From: DAOPJM01 sp964490325
Lineage (GTDB): Bacteria; Bacillota; Clostridia; Christensenellales; CAG-138
Direction: 5' to 3'
DNA: 41,917 nt
Assembly: GCA_964490325.1 (NCBI GenBank)
Contig: CAZBBX010000019.1
Location: 1 to 41,917, forward strand
The notes under the pieces were generated by a model. The model did not search any database. It was not told where the DNA came from and worked only from the letters and a program-made list of their open reading frames with translations. The translations under genes were made by a program, and so were the position numbers. Each line of letters opens with the position of its first letter. Position 1 is the first letter of the stretch. Positions 16,772 to 24,821 of the stretch are shown here, piece by piece.

Positions 16772-18751
16772 ATGGAGCATGTGCGAAGCATCACCCCGTC
16801 CCTAATCTATCTGGGCGCGAACGATCGGCGCTTGAGCCTGTTTGAAAATCTCTATCCCATCCCCCGCGGCGTAAGCTACAATTCCTACCTCATCATGGAC
16901 GAAAAGACCGTCCTGATGGACACGGTGGACAAGGCCGTGGCGGCGCGCTTCTTTGAAAATTTAGAGGCTGCCTTGAACGGCCGCGCCTTGGACTATCTGG
17001 TGGTCAGCCATGTGGAGCCGGATCATGCCGCGACCATAGGCGAGCTTATTTTGCGCCACCCCAAGCTGACCCTTGTATGCAACGCCAAAGCGCTGACCCT
17101 TTTGAAGCAGTTCCGCTTTATGAAGGAGGGACAGGCTGTCCTTACGGTGAACGAGGGCGACACGCTCGACTGCGGCAAGCACCGCCTGCACTTTGTGATG
17201 GCGCCCATGGTGCATTGGCCCGAGGTCATGGTCAGCTTTGAGGAGACCGAGGGGACGCTGTTCTCGGCGGACGCCTTTGGCACCTTTGGCGCCTTGGAAG
17301 GCTCGATCTACGCGGATGAGACCGATTTCGAGCGGGACTGGCTGCCCGACGCACGCCGCTACTACACCAACATCGTGGGCAAGTACGGCACGCAGGTCAA
17401 GAACCTTTTGAGCAAGGCCGCCGCGCTGAACATCCAACGCATCTGCCCGCTGCACGGTCCCGTGTGGCGCAAGGAGCTTGCGTGGTTTATCGACAAGTAT
17501 CAGCATTGGAGCCGCTATGAGGCGGAGGAGCAGGCCGTCCTCATCGCGTATGCGTCCATCTACGGCGGCACGGAAAACGCTGCCGAGCATCTTGCCGCGC
17601 TCCTGGCGGAAAAGGGACTTCGCACACGCCTGTACGACGTGTCGGTCACGCACAGCTCCGAGTTAGTGGCGGAGGCCTTCCGCGCAAGCCATCTGGTCTT
17701 TGCCGCGCCCACCTACAACGCGGGTCTGTTCGACCCCATGGAGGCGCTGCTGAAGGACTTGGCGGCGCACAATCTGCAAAACCGCACGGTGGGGCTCATC
17801 CAAAACGGCTCCTGGGCGCCTGTCAGCGGAAGGATGATGCTGGATCTGGTGCTGTCCATGAAGAACATGACCGTGCTGGATCCCATCGTGACTCTGCACT
17901 CCGCCCCCGATGCGGAGACGGGCAAGGCGCTTGCCGAGCTGGCCGAGGCGATCTTTATGAGCTTTCCCAAGGCGGAAGCTCCCCTGCCCCTGCCCGACAA
18001 GGGCGCTGTGGATCCCACGGCGTTCCACGCGTTCAGCTACGGCCTGTTCGTGCTGTCGAGCCGCTTGGACGGCCGCGATTACGGCTGCATCGTCAACACG
18101 GCGCAGCAGCTGACGAGCGATCGCATCACCGTGGCGGTGAACAAGCAAAACTATACCAACGAGATCATCAAAAAGAGCGGCGTGTTCGCCGTGAGCATTC
18201 TAAAGGAGAGCGCACCCTTCGATGTGTTCCGCCGCTTCGGGTTCCAATCGGGACGCGATACGGATAAGTGGGCGGGTCTTGCCGAGGCGCGCACCGCGGA
18301 CGGCATACGGTATCTGGCCGAGGAAGCGAACGCCGTACTGTCCGCAAGGGTGGTGGACGCCCGAGACTACGGCACGCACACCATCTTTGTAGGCGAGGTC
18401 ACCGAGGCGCGGCGCTTGAGCAAGGAGCCGTCCATCACCTATACCTACTACTTTGCGCACACCAAGCCCAAAAAGAAGCAGGAGGAGGCCGTCAAGCGCG
18501 GCTTTATCTGCCGCATCTGCGGCTATGTCTACGAGGGCGAGGAGCTGCCGAAGGACTTTGTCTGCCCGCTGTGCGGCCATGGCGCGGCGGACTTCGATCC
18601 CCTGCCCTATACGCCGCCAAAGCCCAAGAAGAAGGGCTGGGTCTGCAAGATCTGCGGCTATATCTACGAGGGCGAGGTGCTGCCGCCCGACTTCGTGTGT
18701 CCCCTGTGCAAGCACGGGGCGGCGGACTTCGAGCCGATCGAGTACGAGTAA
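16772..18751 (+). CDS. Flavodiiron protein fused to flavin reductase and two rubredoxins
   Basis: A 659-residue cytoplasmic redox enzyme. Residues 1-255 are the metallo-beta-lactamase-fold diiron domain with HVEPDH (80-85), a metal His in APMVHWPE, Asp in SADAFGTFG and His in CPLHGPVW. Residues ~257-395 are a flavodoxin domain (YASIYGGTENAAEHLA). Residues ~410-570 are an FMN flavin-reductase domain (TSDRITVAVNKQNYTNEIIK). The tail has two rubredoxin-like Cys4 sites (~582-615 and 623-659), each CxxCGY...CPLC with only 14 residues between the Cys pairs, shorter than classical rubredoxin. The core reduces O2 to water or NO to N2O. In acetogens a separate flavin reductase-rubredoxin protein feeds the enzyme; here the whole NAD(P)H-to-diiron chain appears to be one polypeptide. 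GGGAGG precedes ATG 16772. Desulfoferrodoxin follows. Confidence 0.93.
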   Translation: MEHVRSITPSLIYLGANDRRLSLFENLYPIPRGVSYNSYLIMDEKTVLMDTVDKAVAARFFENLEAALNGRALDYLVVSHVEPDHAATIGELILRHPKLTLVCNAKALTLLKQFRFMKEGQAVLTVNEGDTLDCGKHRLHFVMAPMVHWPEVMVSFEETEGTLFSADAFGTFGALEGSIYADETDFERDWLPDARRYYTNIVGKYGTQVKNLLSKAAALNIQRICPLHGPVWRKELAWFIDKYQHWSRYEAEEQAVLIAYASIYGGTENAAEHLAALLAEKGLRTRLYDVSVTHSSELVAEAFRASHLVFAAPTYNAGLFDPMEALLKDLAAHNLQNRTVGLIQNGSWAPVSGRMMLDLVLSMKNMTVLDPIVTLHSAPDAETGKALAELAEAIFMSFPKAEAPLPLPDKGAVDPTAFHAFSYGLFVLSSRLDGRDYGCIVNTAQQLTSDRITVAVNKQNYTNEIIKKSGVFAVSILKESAPFDVFRRFGFQSGRDTDKWAGLAEARTADGIRYLAEEANAVLSARVVDARDYGTHTIFVGEVTEARRLSKEPSITYTYYFAHTKPKKKQEEAVKRGFICRICGYVYEGEELPKDFVCPLCGHGAADFDPLPYTPPKPKKKGWVCKICGYIYEGEVLPPDFVCPLCKHGAADFEPIEYE

Positions 18752-18817
18752 ACACTAAGAACCTTGGATCGAAGCGCGGGGCGCTTGACGATACAAAACT
18801 TGAAAGGGGTAAGAAAC

Positions 18818-19186
18818 ATGAAATTTTATGTCTGCAAGCATTGCGGAAACATCATCGCTTACGCAAAGAACAGCGGCGTGCCGGTCATGTGCTGCGGCGA
18901 ACGCATGAGCGAGCTCGTTCCCAACACCGTGGACGCGGCACAGGAGAAGCACCTGCCCGTCATCAGCCGCAAGGGCAATTTGGTCACGGTCGAGGTGGGC
19001 AGCGTTGCCCATCCCATGACGGAGGCGCACTCCATCCAGTGGATCGCGCTGGAGACGCGGCAGGGCAATCAGCGCAAGGAGCTTAAGCCCAACGAGGCGC
19101 CCCAAGCCGTCTTTGCTCTGGTCGAGGGCGACGAACCCGTAGCCGCCTATGCCTACTGCAACCTCCACGGTCTGTGGAAGGCGTAA
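18818..19186 (+). CDS. dfx: Desulfoferrodoxin (2Fe superoxide reductase)
   Basis: A 122-residue protein that reduces superoxide to peroxide without releasing O2. The N-terminal desulforedoxin-type iron site is Cys6, Cys9, Cys25 and Cys26 (CKHCG...VMCCG). The catalytic iron site is His45 (in QEKHLP, with the conserved Glu-Lys pair), His65, His71, Cys114 and His117 (CNLHGLW). All ligands are present. I chose ATG 18818 because of AAAGGGG upstream; an in-frame upstream start lacks both a ribosome site and homology. It follows the flavodiiron gene by 66 bases without a terminator between them, so the two form an oxygen/superoxide detoxification operon. The rubredoxin domains of the neighbour are plausible electron donors. 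Confidence 0.96.
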   Translation: MKFYVCKHCGNIIAYAKNSGVPVMCCGERMSELVPNTVDAAQEKHLPVISRKGNLVTVEVGSVAHPMTEAHSIQWIALETRQGNQRKELKPNEAPQAVFALVEGDEPVAAYAYCNLHGLWKA

Positions 19187-19205
19187 AACAAAGCGGGACC
19201 ACTTT

Positions 19206-19231
19206 GCGCCGCTCCCAAGGGGGCGGCGTTT
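19206..19231 (+). terminator. Terminator after dfx (repeated element)
   Basis: GCGCCGCTCCC, AA, GGGGGCGGCG then TTTG: a 10-bp stem with one G-U pair. The same 26 bases recur at 21088 after the DUF2812 gene. Confidence 0.65.
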
Positions 19232-19269
19232 GTTTCTCAAAAAGCAAAGGCTTTTTGACGGGTACTGCC

Positions 19270-19297
19270 GCGGCAGGGTTTCCCCTGCCGCTTTTTT
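19270..19297 (+). terminator. Second terminator downstream of dfx
   Basis: GCGGCAGGG, loop TTTC, CCCTGCCGC, then six T. A stronger intrinsic terminator than the one at 19206. Confidence 0.85.
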
Positions 19298-19408
19298 GCC
19301 CCCAATTGATCCTTGCGATCGAGAAAAGCGGCTGTCCGTACGGTTGACAACCGCCCATAAAGAAGAACCATATAACAAAAATTTGATCTTTGCCGTCCCT
19401 GTACCCCA

Positions 19409-19437
19409 TTGACAAAGCAAGCGCTGCACCATATAAT
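19409..19437 (+). promoter_or_regulatory. Perfect-consensus promoter for padR-DUF2812
   Basis: TTGACA (19409-19414), exactly 17 bases, TATAAT (19432-19437): a full sigma-A consensus, overlapped by a palindrome at its -10 end. Confidence 0.85.
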
Positions 19438-19454
19438 ATCATTAAATGATATTA
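19434..19454. promoter_or_regulatory. Palindromic operator, probably for PadR
   Basis: Two perfect 10-base arms, TAATATCATT and AATGATATTA, around a single central A. It covers the -10 box and the predicted transcription start of the padR operon. PadR repressors bind A/T-rich palindromes of about this size over their own promoters, so autorepression is the likely function. Confidence 0.7.
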
Positions 19455-19482
19455 ATTAACGATATTGCCGGAGGTGAGCAAA

Positions 19483-19818
19483 GTGCCAAGAAAAGCAATG
19501 GAGCTCTTGACGGAATCCATGTTCTATGTGCTGATGGCTTTCCGACAAGGCGAGATGTGCGGCATTGACATTGCGGAGTATATTGACAGGCGCACCAACG
19601 GGAGGCTGCAGATCGGACCCGCAACGCTGTACACGATCCTTGCCAAATTTGAAAAGGAAAAATACATTCGCGAAGTGTCGGTAGATGGGCGGAAGCGGAC
19701 ATACGCGATCACCGATAAGGGCACGGAAGCCTATGCTGCCGAGACGGTACGGCTTGGGCAATGTATGATGGACGCTGCTGCCGCCGACGCAGAGCAAAGG
19801 AGCATGTTAAATGCGTGA
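19483..19818 (+). CDS. PadR family transcriptional regulator
   Basis: A 111-residue repressor. I place the start at GTG 19483 behind GGAGGTGA, giving the typical N-terminus PRKAMELLTESMFYVLMAF; a TTG at 19465 lies upstream of that ribosome site and is unlikely. The winged helix covers most of the protein, with GPATLYTILAKFEKEKYI as the recognition helix region and VDGRKRTYAITDKG as the wing. PadR proteins dimerise and repress their own operon until a ligand or stress relieves them. The gene overlaps the DUF2812 gene by 8 bases, a common partnership in Firmicutes. Confidence 0.93.
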   Translation: MPRKAMELLTESMFYVLMAFRQGEMCGIDIAEYIDRRTNGRLQIGPATLYTILAKFEKEKYIREVSVDGRKRTYAITDKGTEAYAAETVRLGQCMMDAAAADAEQRSMLNA

Positions 19819-21052
19819 AGAGACGAAACACGGTCAGCAGATATACCGCTTGCCGCCTTGCCCCGCCTACGATGTGGAGGGAATGGAAAGTTGGTTGTCC
19901 GACATGGCACAAAGCGGTTGGTTTCTTGCAAAGGACGGCTTCTCGGCCGGTATTGCCACTTTTGAGCAAGGTGAACCTTCTTTGGCAAAATATCGACTGG
20001 ACGCAGCGCAAAAGAGTACGAATATATGGAAAGACGATGGCGGTGAACCAAACGCGGAACAGGTCGAGCTAAGTGAACGGTACGCATGGACGTATGTCGC
20101 CAAGCGTGGATATTTCTATATTTATCGCTCCTTTGAGGCGGGAGCGCGGGAGCTGAATACGGATCCGCAAGTGCAGGCGCTTGCACTGCGTGCTGTAAAA
20201 AAGCGCTGCCTGCAAGAGGCGCTTACGTTTCTGCTCTTGATCGTGGTCGAGACTTTGTACACGCTCCATATGCTCCACGGTGTTATGCTTACAATGATCG
20301 CGGTGGGGACTTGGTTCTTTGTGCTTACTGTCGGCCTTATCCTATGGGTGTTGGCGGATTCGCTGACCGCCTTTGTGCACCTTGGCAAACTCCAAAAGAA
20401 GCTGCGTGACGGCGGCGGCTTCGGTTCGGATAAAAATTCGGCTAAAAGCAGGAAATGGCAGGCTATTCGTTATCATGGAAAAAACATATTAAAACTTGCG
20501 CTGGTTTTGATCTTGGTTTGCGGTTTTCTCCAAGGTTGGAGCCTGCCCGACATGGGCAAGGATACGGTATCGTTAGGCGATTACACGGGAACCCTGCCCT
20601 TTGCCACCATGCGGGACTTTCTCGATGAGGAATGTATCGATTACCGCGAGACGATGTTCGGCACAGAATATAACTGCGTCAAAGAATGGTCGGACTGGCT
20701 TGCTCCCCGCTGCATTGCGTATGTTGAGCACGCACAGCTGACTCTGTCCGATGGACGCATTTTGGATGGCGGGCTTTATATCGACTATTACGAAGCCGCT
20801 ACAGCTGTGATTGCCGCAGAACTGGCCAAGGAATGTTCCGGCATCAATAGATCAAAAAAAGAGTATGCGTATATGGAAGCACCGAAGTTGGATGCAGATT
20901 ATGCAGCGGCATATTATGATGACCTTCATTTTCCAAATATAGTGATCCAAAAAGGAAATATCGTTATCCGCGCAGAATTCTTTCAAGCCTCGGAAAACGA
21001 TACGATTGGATTCGAGGAATGGGTCAGGATCCTTGCAGACAGCATAGCGTGA
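19811..21052 (+). CDS. DUF2812 membrane protein
   Basis: A 413-residue protein whose N-terminal 110 residues follow the DUF2812 pattern: YDVEGMESWLSDMAQSGWFL, then TFEQGEPSLAKYRLD and RYAWTYVAKRGYFYIYRS. Hydrophobic segments lie near residues 140-160, 165-195 and 225-245. The C-terminal third (about 250-413) is soluble, with a TIGFEEWVRILADSIA end, and is not something I recognise. The start ATG overlaps the end of padR, so the pair is translationally coupled and under PadR control. Members are usually expressed with PadR; their function is unknown. The third-codon-position GC looks lower than in neighbouring genes, which could mark later acquisition, but I have not computed it. Confidence 0.85.
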   Translation: MREETKHGQQIYRLPPCPAYDVEGMESWLSDMAQSGWFLAKDGFSAGIATFEQGEPSLAKYRLDAAQKSTNIWKDDGGEPNAEQVELSERYAWTYVAKRGYFYIYRSFEAGARELNTDPQVQALALRAVKKRCLQEALTFLLLIVVETLYTLHMLHGVMLTMIAVGTWFFVLTVGLILWVLADSLTAFVHLGKLQKKLRDGGGFGSDKNSAKSRKWQAIRYHGKNILKLALVLILVCGFLQGWSLPDMGKDTVSLGDYTGTLPFATMRDFLDEECIDYRETMFGTEYNCVKEWSDWLAPRCIAYVEHAQLTLSDGRILDGGLYIDYYEAATAVIAAELAKECSGINRSKKEYAYMEAPKLDADYAAAYYDDLHFPNIVIQKGNIVIRAEFFQASENDTIGFEEWVRILADSIA

Positions 21053-21087
21053 TCTCTTGCCGCTTCAGCCTTGCTTGTGCAAATATT

Positions 21088-21116
21088 GCGCCGCTCCCAA
21101 GGGGGCGGCGTTTTTG
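21088..21116 (+). terminator. Terminator of padR-DUF2812 (repeated element)
   Basis: Same stem as at 19206 (GCGCCGCTCCC, AA, GGGGGCGGCG) followed by TTTTTG. Confidence 0.8.
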
Positions 21117-21298
21117 TTGCGGGCAGCGGCGGCGGAAAAGGAAGGAAAACGCCTAAAGCTGAAAATAATCTGAAGGCAAGGGAAGAAATGTTGCAATGTT
21201 CACGGTTTTGTTCTAAGCAGAGGGGCAAAACTTAATTTTCGTGCAAGGATTCCGCTATACAATGGGACGGAACATCAAGCTTTAGGAAGGACAGAGGT

Positions 21299-22939
21299 AT
21301 GGATCGAAAGAGACGTTCCAAAAAAAGCAAGAGAATTTGGCTGACGATCTTGATCGTTTTTTCTGTGCTGCTTGCGGCGGGAGCCGTGACGGTCAAGCTT
21401 TTGCAGCAGCGCGTGACGGAGGCCTACGGCTCCAACGGCAGCAGCGGGATCCTGTCCGCGACCGTGACCAAGGGCAGCATCAGCACCACCGTGTCGGGCA
21501 GCGGCGTATTGGTCAAGGAGGACAGCACCGAGGTGGAGCTTCCCTCCTCCGTGACCGTGGACGCCTTTGACGTGGAGGAGGGCGACGTCGTTGCCGAGGG
21601 GCAGCGCATCGCCACCCTGAACGCGGCCTCCGTCATGGAGGCGCTGTCCGAGCTGCAGGACGAGCTGGACGCCTTGGATGAAAAGATCGCCGAGGCGGGC
21701 AAGGACGTCGTCAGCAGCACCATAAAGGCGCCCATGGCGGGTCGCGTCAAGGCGATCTATGCCGCCGCAGGCGACAGCGTGACCGCCGTGATGTACGAAA
21801 ACAGCGCCTTGCTGACCCTGTCCTTGGACGGGTATCTGGCGGTGGATGTGGAGACCGACGCCCTTGCCGCAGGCGAGTCCGTTCGCGTGACCTGCTCCGA
21901 CGGCACGAGCTGTCTTGGCACGGTGGAGCAGCTTAAGGGCGGGGTCGCGACCATCCTTATCAGCGACGACGGCCCCCTAAACGGGGATCGCGCCGCCATC
22001 GCCACCGAAGCGGGAACGGCCGTGGGCAGCGGCACGCTGTACATCCATCAGCCCCTGACCATCACGGGCTATGCGGGTACGGTGCAAAAGGTGCTTGTCA
22101 CGGAGAACCGCAAGGTCAGCGCCAACACGACCCTGCTGACCCTGCGCGACACGAGCTATTCCGCCGCGTATGAGACGCTCCTCAAGGAGCGCGGCGAGCT
22201 GGAAGCGGACATGCAGACGCTCTTGGAGCTGTACATGGCGGGTGCGGTCTACGCTCCCATCGCAGGCAGCGTGGAGACCTTGGACACCGACGGTGCGGAC
22301 GCGGCTGCGGACGGCAGCACGGCTGCCGACTACATCCTTTTCTCCGTCTGTCCCGATCAAAAGATGACGGTCAGCGTCAGCGTGGACGAATCGGAGATCC
22401 TTTCCCTGTCGGAGGGACAGACCGCCGCCGTGACCATCAGCTCCATTGGCGACGACGCCTTCACGGGGACGGTGACGAGCATCGGCACGACGGGTACGGG
22501 CAGCAGCGGCGTGAGCTACTACACCGTGGAGGTGACGATCGACAAGGAGGACAAGATGCTTGCGGGCATGACCGCCTCCGTGTCCATTCAGATCGAGGGC
22601 GTGGACGACGCGCTGCTCGTTCCCACGGACGCGGTGACAAAGACCCGCAGCAGCTCCTATGTCTACACCTCCGTGGACGAGACGACAGGCGAGCTTAGCG
22701 GCATGGTCGAGGTCACGACGGGGCTGTCGGGCGGCGGCTACATTGAGATCACCGAGGGCTTGAGCGAGGGCGACACGGTCTACTACAAGGAGGACGACAG
22801 CTCCACGGACTTTGGCATGTTCTCCTCGGGCTTTGGCAACGCTTCGGGCGGAACGCAGGGCGGCTTTACGGGCGGCGGCTCGAGCGGCGGCATGGGCGGC
22901 GGCTCGGCTCCCGATCGTGGGCAGCTGCCCACGGGCTGA
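21299..22939 (+). CDS. MacA/HlyD-like membrane fusion (adaptor) protein
   Basis: A 546-residue extracellular adaptor anchored by one N-terminal membrane segment (residues ~13-33). It has the split lipoyl/barrel-sandwich motif (SISTTVSGSGVLVKEDS ... VVAEGQRIATLNA, later ITGYAGTVQKVLV), a coiled-coil region of about 35 residues (LSELQDELDALDEKIAEAG), a beta-barrel region and a membrane-proximal domain (LLVPTDAVTKTRSSSYVYT). The C-terminus is a Gly/Ser-rich tail. AGGAAGG precedes ATG 21299. It opens a four-gene operon with an ATPase, a MacB-like permease and a second adaptor, so it should couple the ABC transporter to export of a peptide, lipid or antibiotic. Confidence 0.9.
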   Translation: MDRKRRSKKSKRIWLTILIVFSVLLAAGAVTVKLLQQRVTEAYGSNGSSGILSATVTKGSISTTVSGSGVLVKEDSTEVELPSSVTVDAFDVEEGDVVAEGQRIATLNAASVMEALSELQDELDALDEKIAEAGKDVVSSTIKAPMAGRVKAIYAAAGDSVTAVMYENSALLTLSLDGYLAVDVETDALAAGESVRVTCSDGTSCLGTVEQLKGGVATILISDDGPLNGDRAAIATEAGTAVGSGTLYIHQPLTITGYAGTVQKVLVTENRKVSANTTLLTLRDTSYSAAYETLLKERGELEADMQTLLELYMAGAVYAPIAGSVETLDTDGADAAADGSTAADYILFSVCPDQKMTVSVSVDESEILSLSEGQTAAVTISSIGDDAFTGTVTSIGTTGTGSSGVSYYTVEVTIDKEDKMLAGMTASVSIQIEGVDDALLVPTDAVTKTRSSSYVYTSVDETTGELSGMVEVTTGLSGGGYIEITEGLSEGDTVYYKEDDSSTDFGMFSSGFGNASGGTQGGFTGGGSSGGMGGGSAPDRGQLPTG

Positions 22940-22950
22940 GGAGGCGCGCT

Positions 22951-23622
22951 TTGATCGATCTACAGGACGTTTGTAAGACCTACCGCATCGGTAAGGAAAA
23001 GGTGAAGGCGCTGGATCATGTAAACCTGCATGTTGACAAGCAGGAGTTCGTCAGCGTCATAGGTCCCTCCGGCAGCGGCAAATCCACGCTGATGAACATT
23101 ATCGGCTGCTTGGATCTGCCCGACAGCGGCGCCTATGCCTTGGACGGCGTACCCATCGAGGAGTACAGCGAAAAGGAGCTGGCGCACATTCGCAGCCGCA
23201 AGATCGGCTTCGTGTTCCAAAGCTTCAATCTCATCCCGCAGCTGACGGCGGAGGAGAACGTGGAGCTGCCCCTGCTCTATCAGCACGTTCGCAAGGCCGA
23301 GCGCCGTACCCGCGTGGAGGAAGCCTTGGAGCGGGTGCAGCTTCTAAGCAGAGCCTATCATCTGCCAAGCGAGCTGTCGGGCGGACAGCAGCAGCGCGTT
23401 GCAATCGCGCGCGCCATAGCCTCCCGCCCCTCCCTGATCCTTGCGGATGAACCGACAGGCAACCTCGATTCCCACACGAGCGCCGACATCATCGGCATCT
23501 TTCATGAGCTGCATCGGCAGGGCAACACCATCGTGCTGATCACGCACGACAACAACGTGGCGGAGCAGGCGAGCCGTATCGTCCACATTTTGGACGGCCG
23601 CTTGGAGGAGGGTGCGCTATGA
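22951..23622 (+). CDS. ABC transporter ATP-binding protein, MacB/LolD type
   Basis: A 223-residue ATPase that powers the adjacent permease. Walker A is GPSGSGKST (~40-48), the Q-loop is FVFQSFNLIPQLTAEENVEL, the signature is LSGGQQQRVAIARA, and Walker B is LILADEPTGNLD followed by the switch His in VLITHDNN. The start is TTG 22951, supported by GAGGAGGCG seven bases upstream and by homology beginning at IDLQDVCKTYRIG. Its end overlaps the permease start by four bases (ATGA), typical of MacAB-like operons. Confidence 0.95.
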   Translation: MIDLQDVCKTYRIGKEKVKALDHVNLHVDKQEFVSVIGPSGSGKSTLMNIIGCLDLPDSGAYALDGVPIEEYSEKELAHIRSRKIGFVFQSFNLIPQLTAEENVELPLLYQHVRKAERRTRVEEALERVQLLSRAYHLPSELSGGQQQRVAIARAIASRPSLILADEPTGNLDSHTSADIIGIFHELHRQGNTIVLITHDNNVAEQASRIVHILDGRLEEGAL

Positions 23623-24809
23623 TGCAATCGCTGAAAATGGCGCTTCGCTCCATTGCCGCCAACAAGCTGCGCGCTTTTTTGACGATGCTCGGCATCATCA
23701 TCGGCGTGATGGCGCTGGTCATACTGGTCAGCCTTGCAAACGGCGCTACGGGCAATGTCACCGACGCCATCGCAAGCCTCGGCAGCAATCTGATAAGCGT
23801 TTCCGTCTCCGACGACAAGGGCAGCCCCCTCATGCAGGACGAGCTGGACGCTTGGGCGGAGGAGCCTGCCATCGGCGCTGTTGCCGCCTATGCATCGGAG
23901 AGCATGACCGCAAAGTACGGCGCTGAGAGCAGCAGCGTCACCGTGTACGGCACGGACGCCTCCTACTACGACATACAGGAGCTGTCGCTGCTGGTGGGAC
24001 GCTTCCTAAAGACCACGGATGTGGACAACCACAACTATGTCTGCGTCATCAACGAGACGGCGGCGACCGAGCTGATCGGCTATGTGGACTGCGTGGGCGA
24101 GGAGCTTACCCTAAACGGCTTCCGCTGCATGGTGGTGGGCGTGCTAAGCGACGACGATGAATCCCTGACGGGGATCTTCAAAAGCGGCTCCTTGGTGGCC
24201 TATCTTCCCCTCAGTACCCTGGTGCGCATGAGCGCCTCCGTCTCCTCGGCGATCACCACCTTCTATGTCAGCGCCCCCGCCGACGGCACAACCGACGCGG
24301 CGGAGGAGACCGTGACCGCGCTTTTATTGGAGCGGCTGGACGAGGACGAGGACGCGTTCACCATCACCAACCAGAGCGCGCTGGAGAACACCATGTCGAG
24401 CGTTACCTCCATCCTGTCCATCCTGCTGGGCGGCATTGCGGCCATCTCCCTCATCGTGGGCGGCATAGGTATCATGAACATCATGCTGGTCACGGTCACG
24501 GAGCGCACGCGGGAGATCGGCATCCGCAAGGCCATCGGCGCCACGCGCAGCGCCATCCTGCTGCAATTCCTCATCGAGGCGGTGGTGCTGTGTATGCTCG
24601 GCTGCATCATAGGCATCTTTGTCAGCTGGGGCGTGCTCAAGCTCATCACCGTGGTGGTGTCGGGTCTGAGCCTGACCTTCGACATGGAGGGCAACGTGGT
24701 GCTAATCTCCGTGCTGTTCTGCTTCTTCATCGGCGTGGTGTTCGGTCTGTATCCCGCCAACAAGGCCGCAAAGATGCTACCCATCGACGCGCTGCACTAC
24801 GGCGGCTAA
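23619..24809 (+). CDS. MacB-like ABC transporter permease (FtsX superfamily)
   Basis: A 396-residue permease. Residue ~20-40 is the first membrane helix (AFLTMLGIIIGVMALVILVS), followed by a large extracellular MacB periplasmic-core-type domain (~45-260), then three helices near 270-295, 320-350 and 360-385. The loop VTERTREIGIRKAIGATRSAI before the third helix is diagnostic of this superfamily, which transmits ATP hydrolysis to an extracellular domain rather than forming a simple pore. Start ATG 23619 overlaps the ATPase stop. Flanked by two adaptors. Confidence 0.95.
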   Translation: MMQSLKMALRSIAANKLRAFLTMLGIIIGVMALVILVSLANGATGNVTDAIASLGSNLISVSVSDDKGSPLMQDELDAWAEEPAIGAVAAYASESMTAKYGAESSSVTVYGTDASYYDIQELSLLVGRFLKTTDVDNHNYVCVINETAATELIGYVDCVGEELTLNGFRCMVVGVLSDDDESLTGIFKSGSLVAYLPLSTLVRMSASVSSAITTFYVSAPADGTTDAAEETVTALLLERLDEDEDAFTITNQSALENTMSSVTSILSILLGGIAAISLIVGGIGIMNIMLVTVTERTREIGIRKAIGATRSAILLQFLIEAVVLCMLGCIIGIFVSWGVLKLITVVVSGLSLTFDMEGNVVLISVLFCFFIGVVFGLYPANKAAKMLPIDALHYGG

Positions 24810-24821
24810 GGAGGCTAAGCT

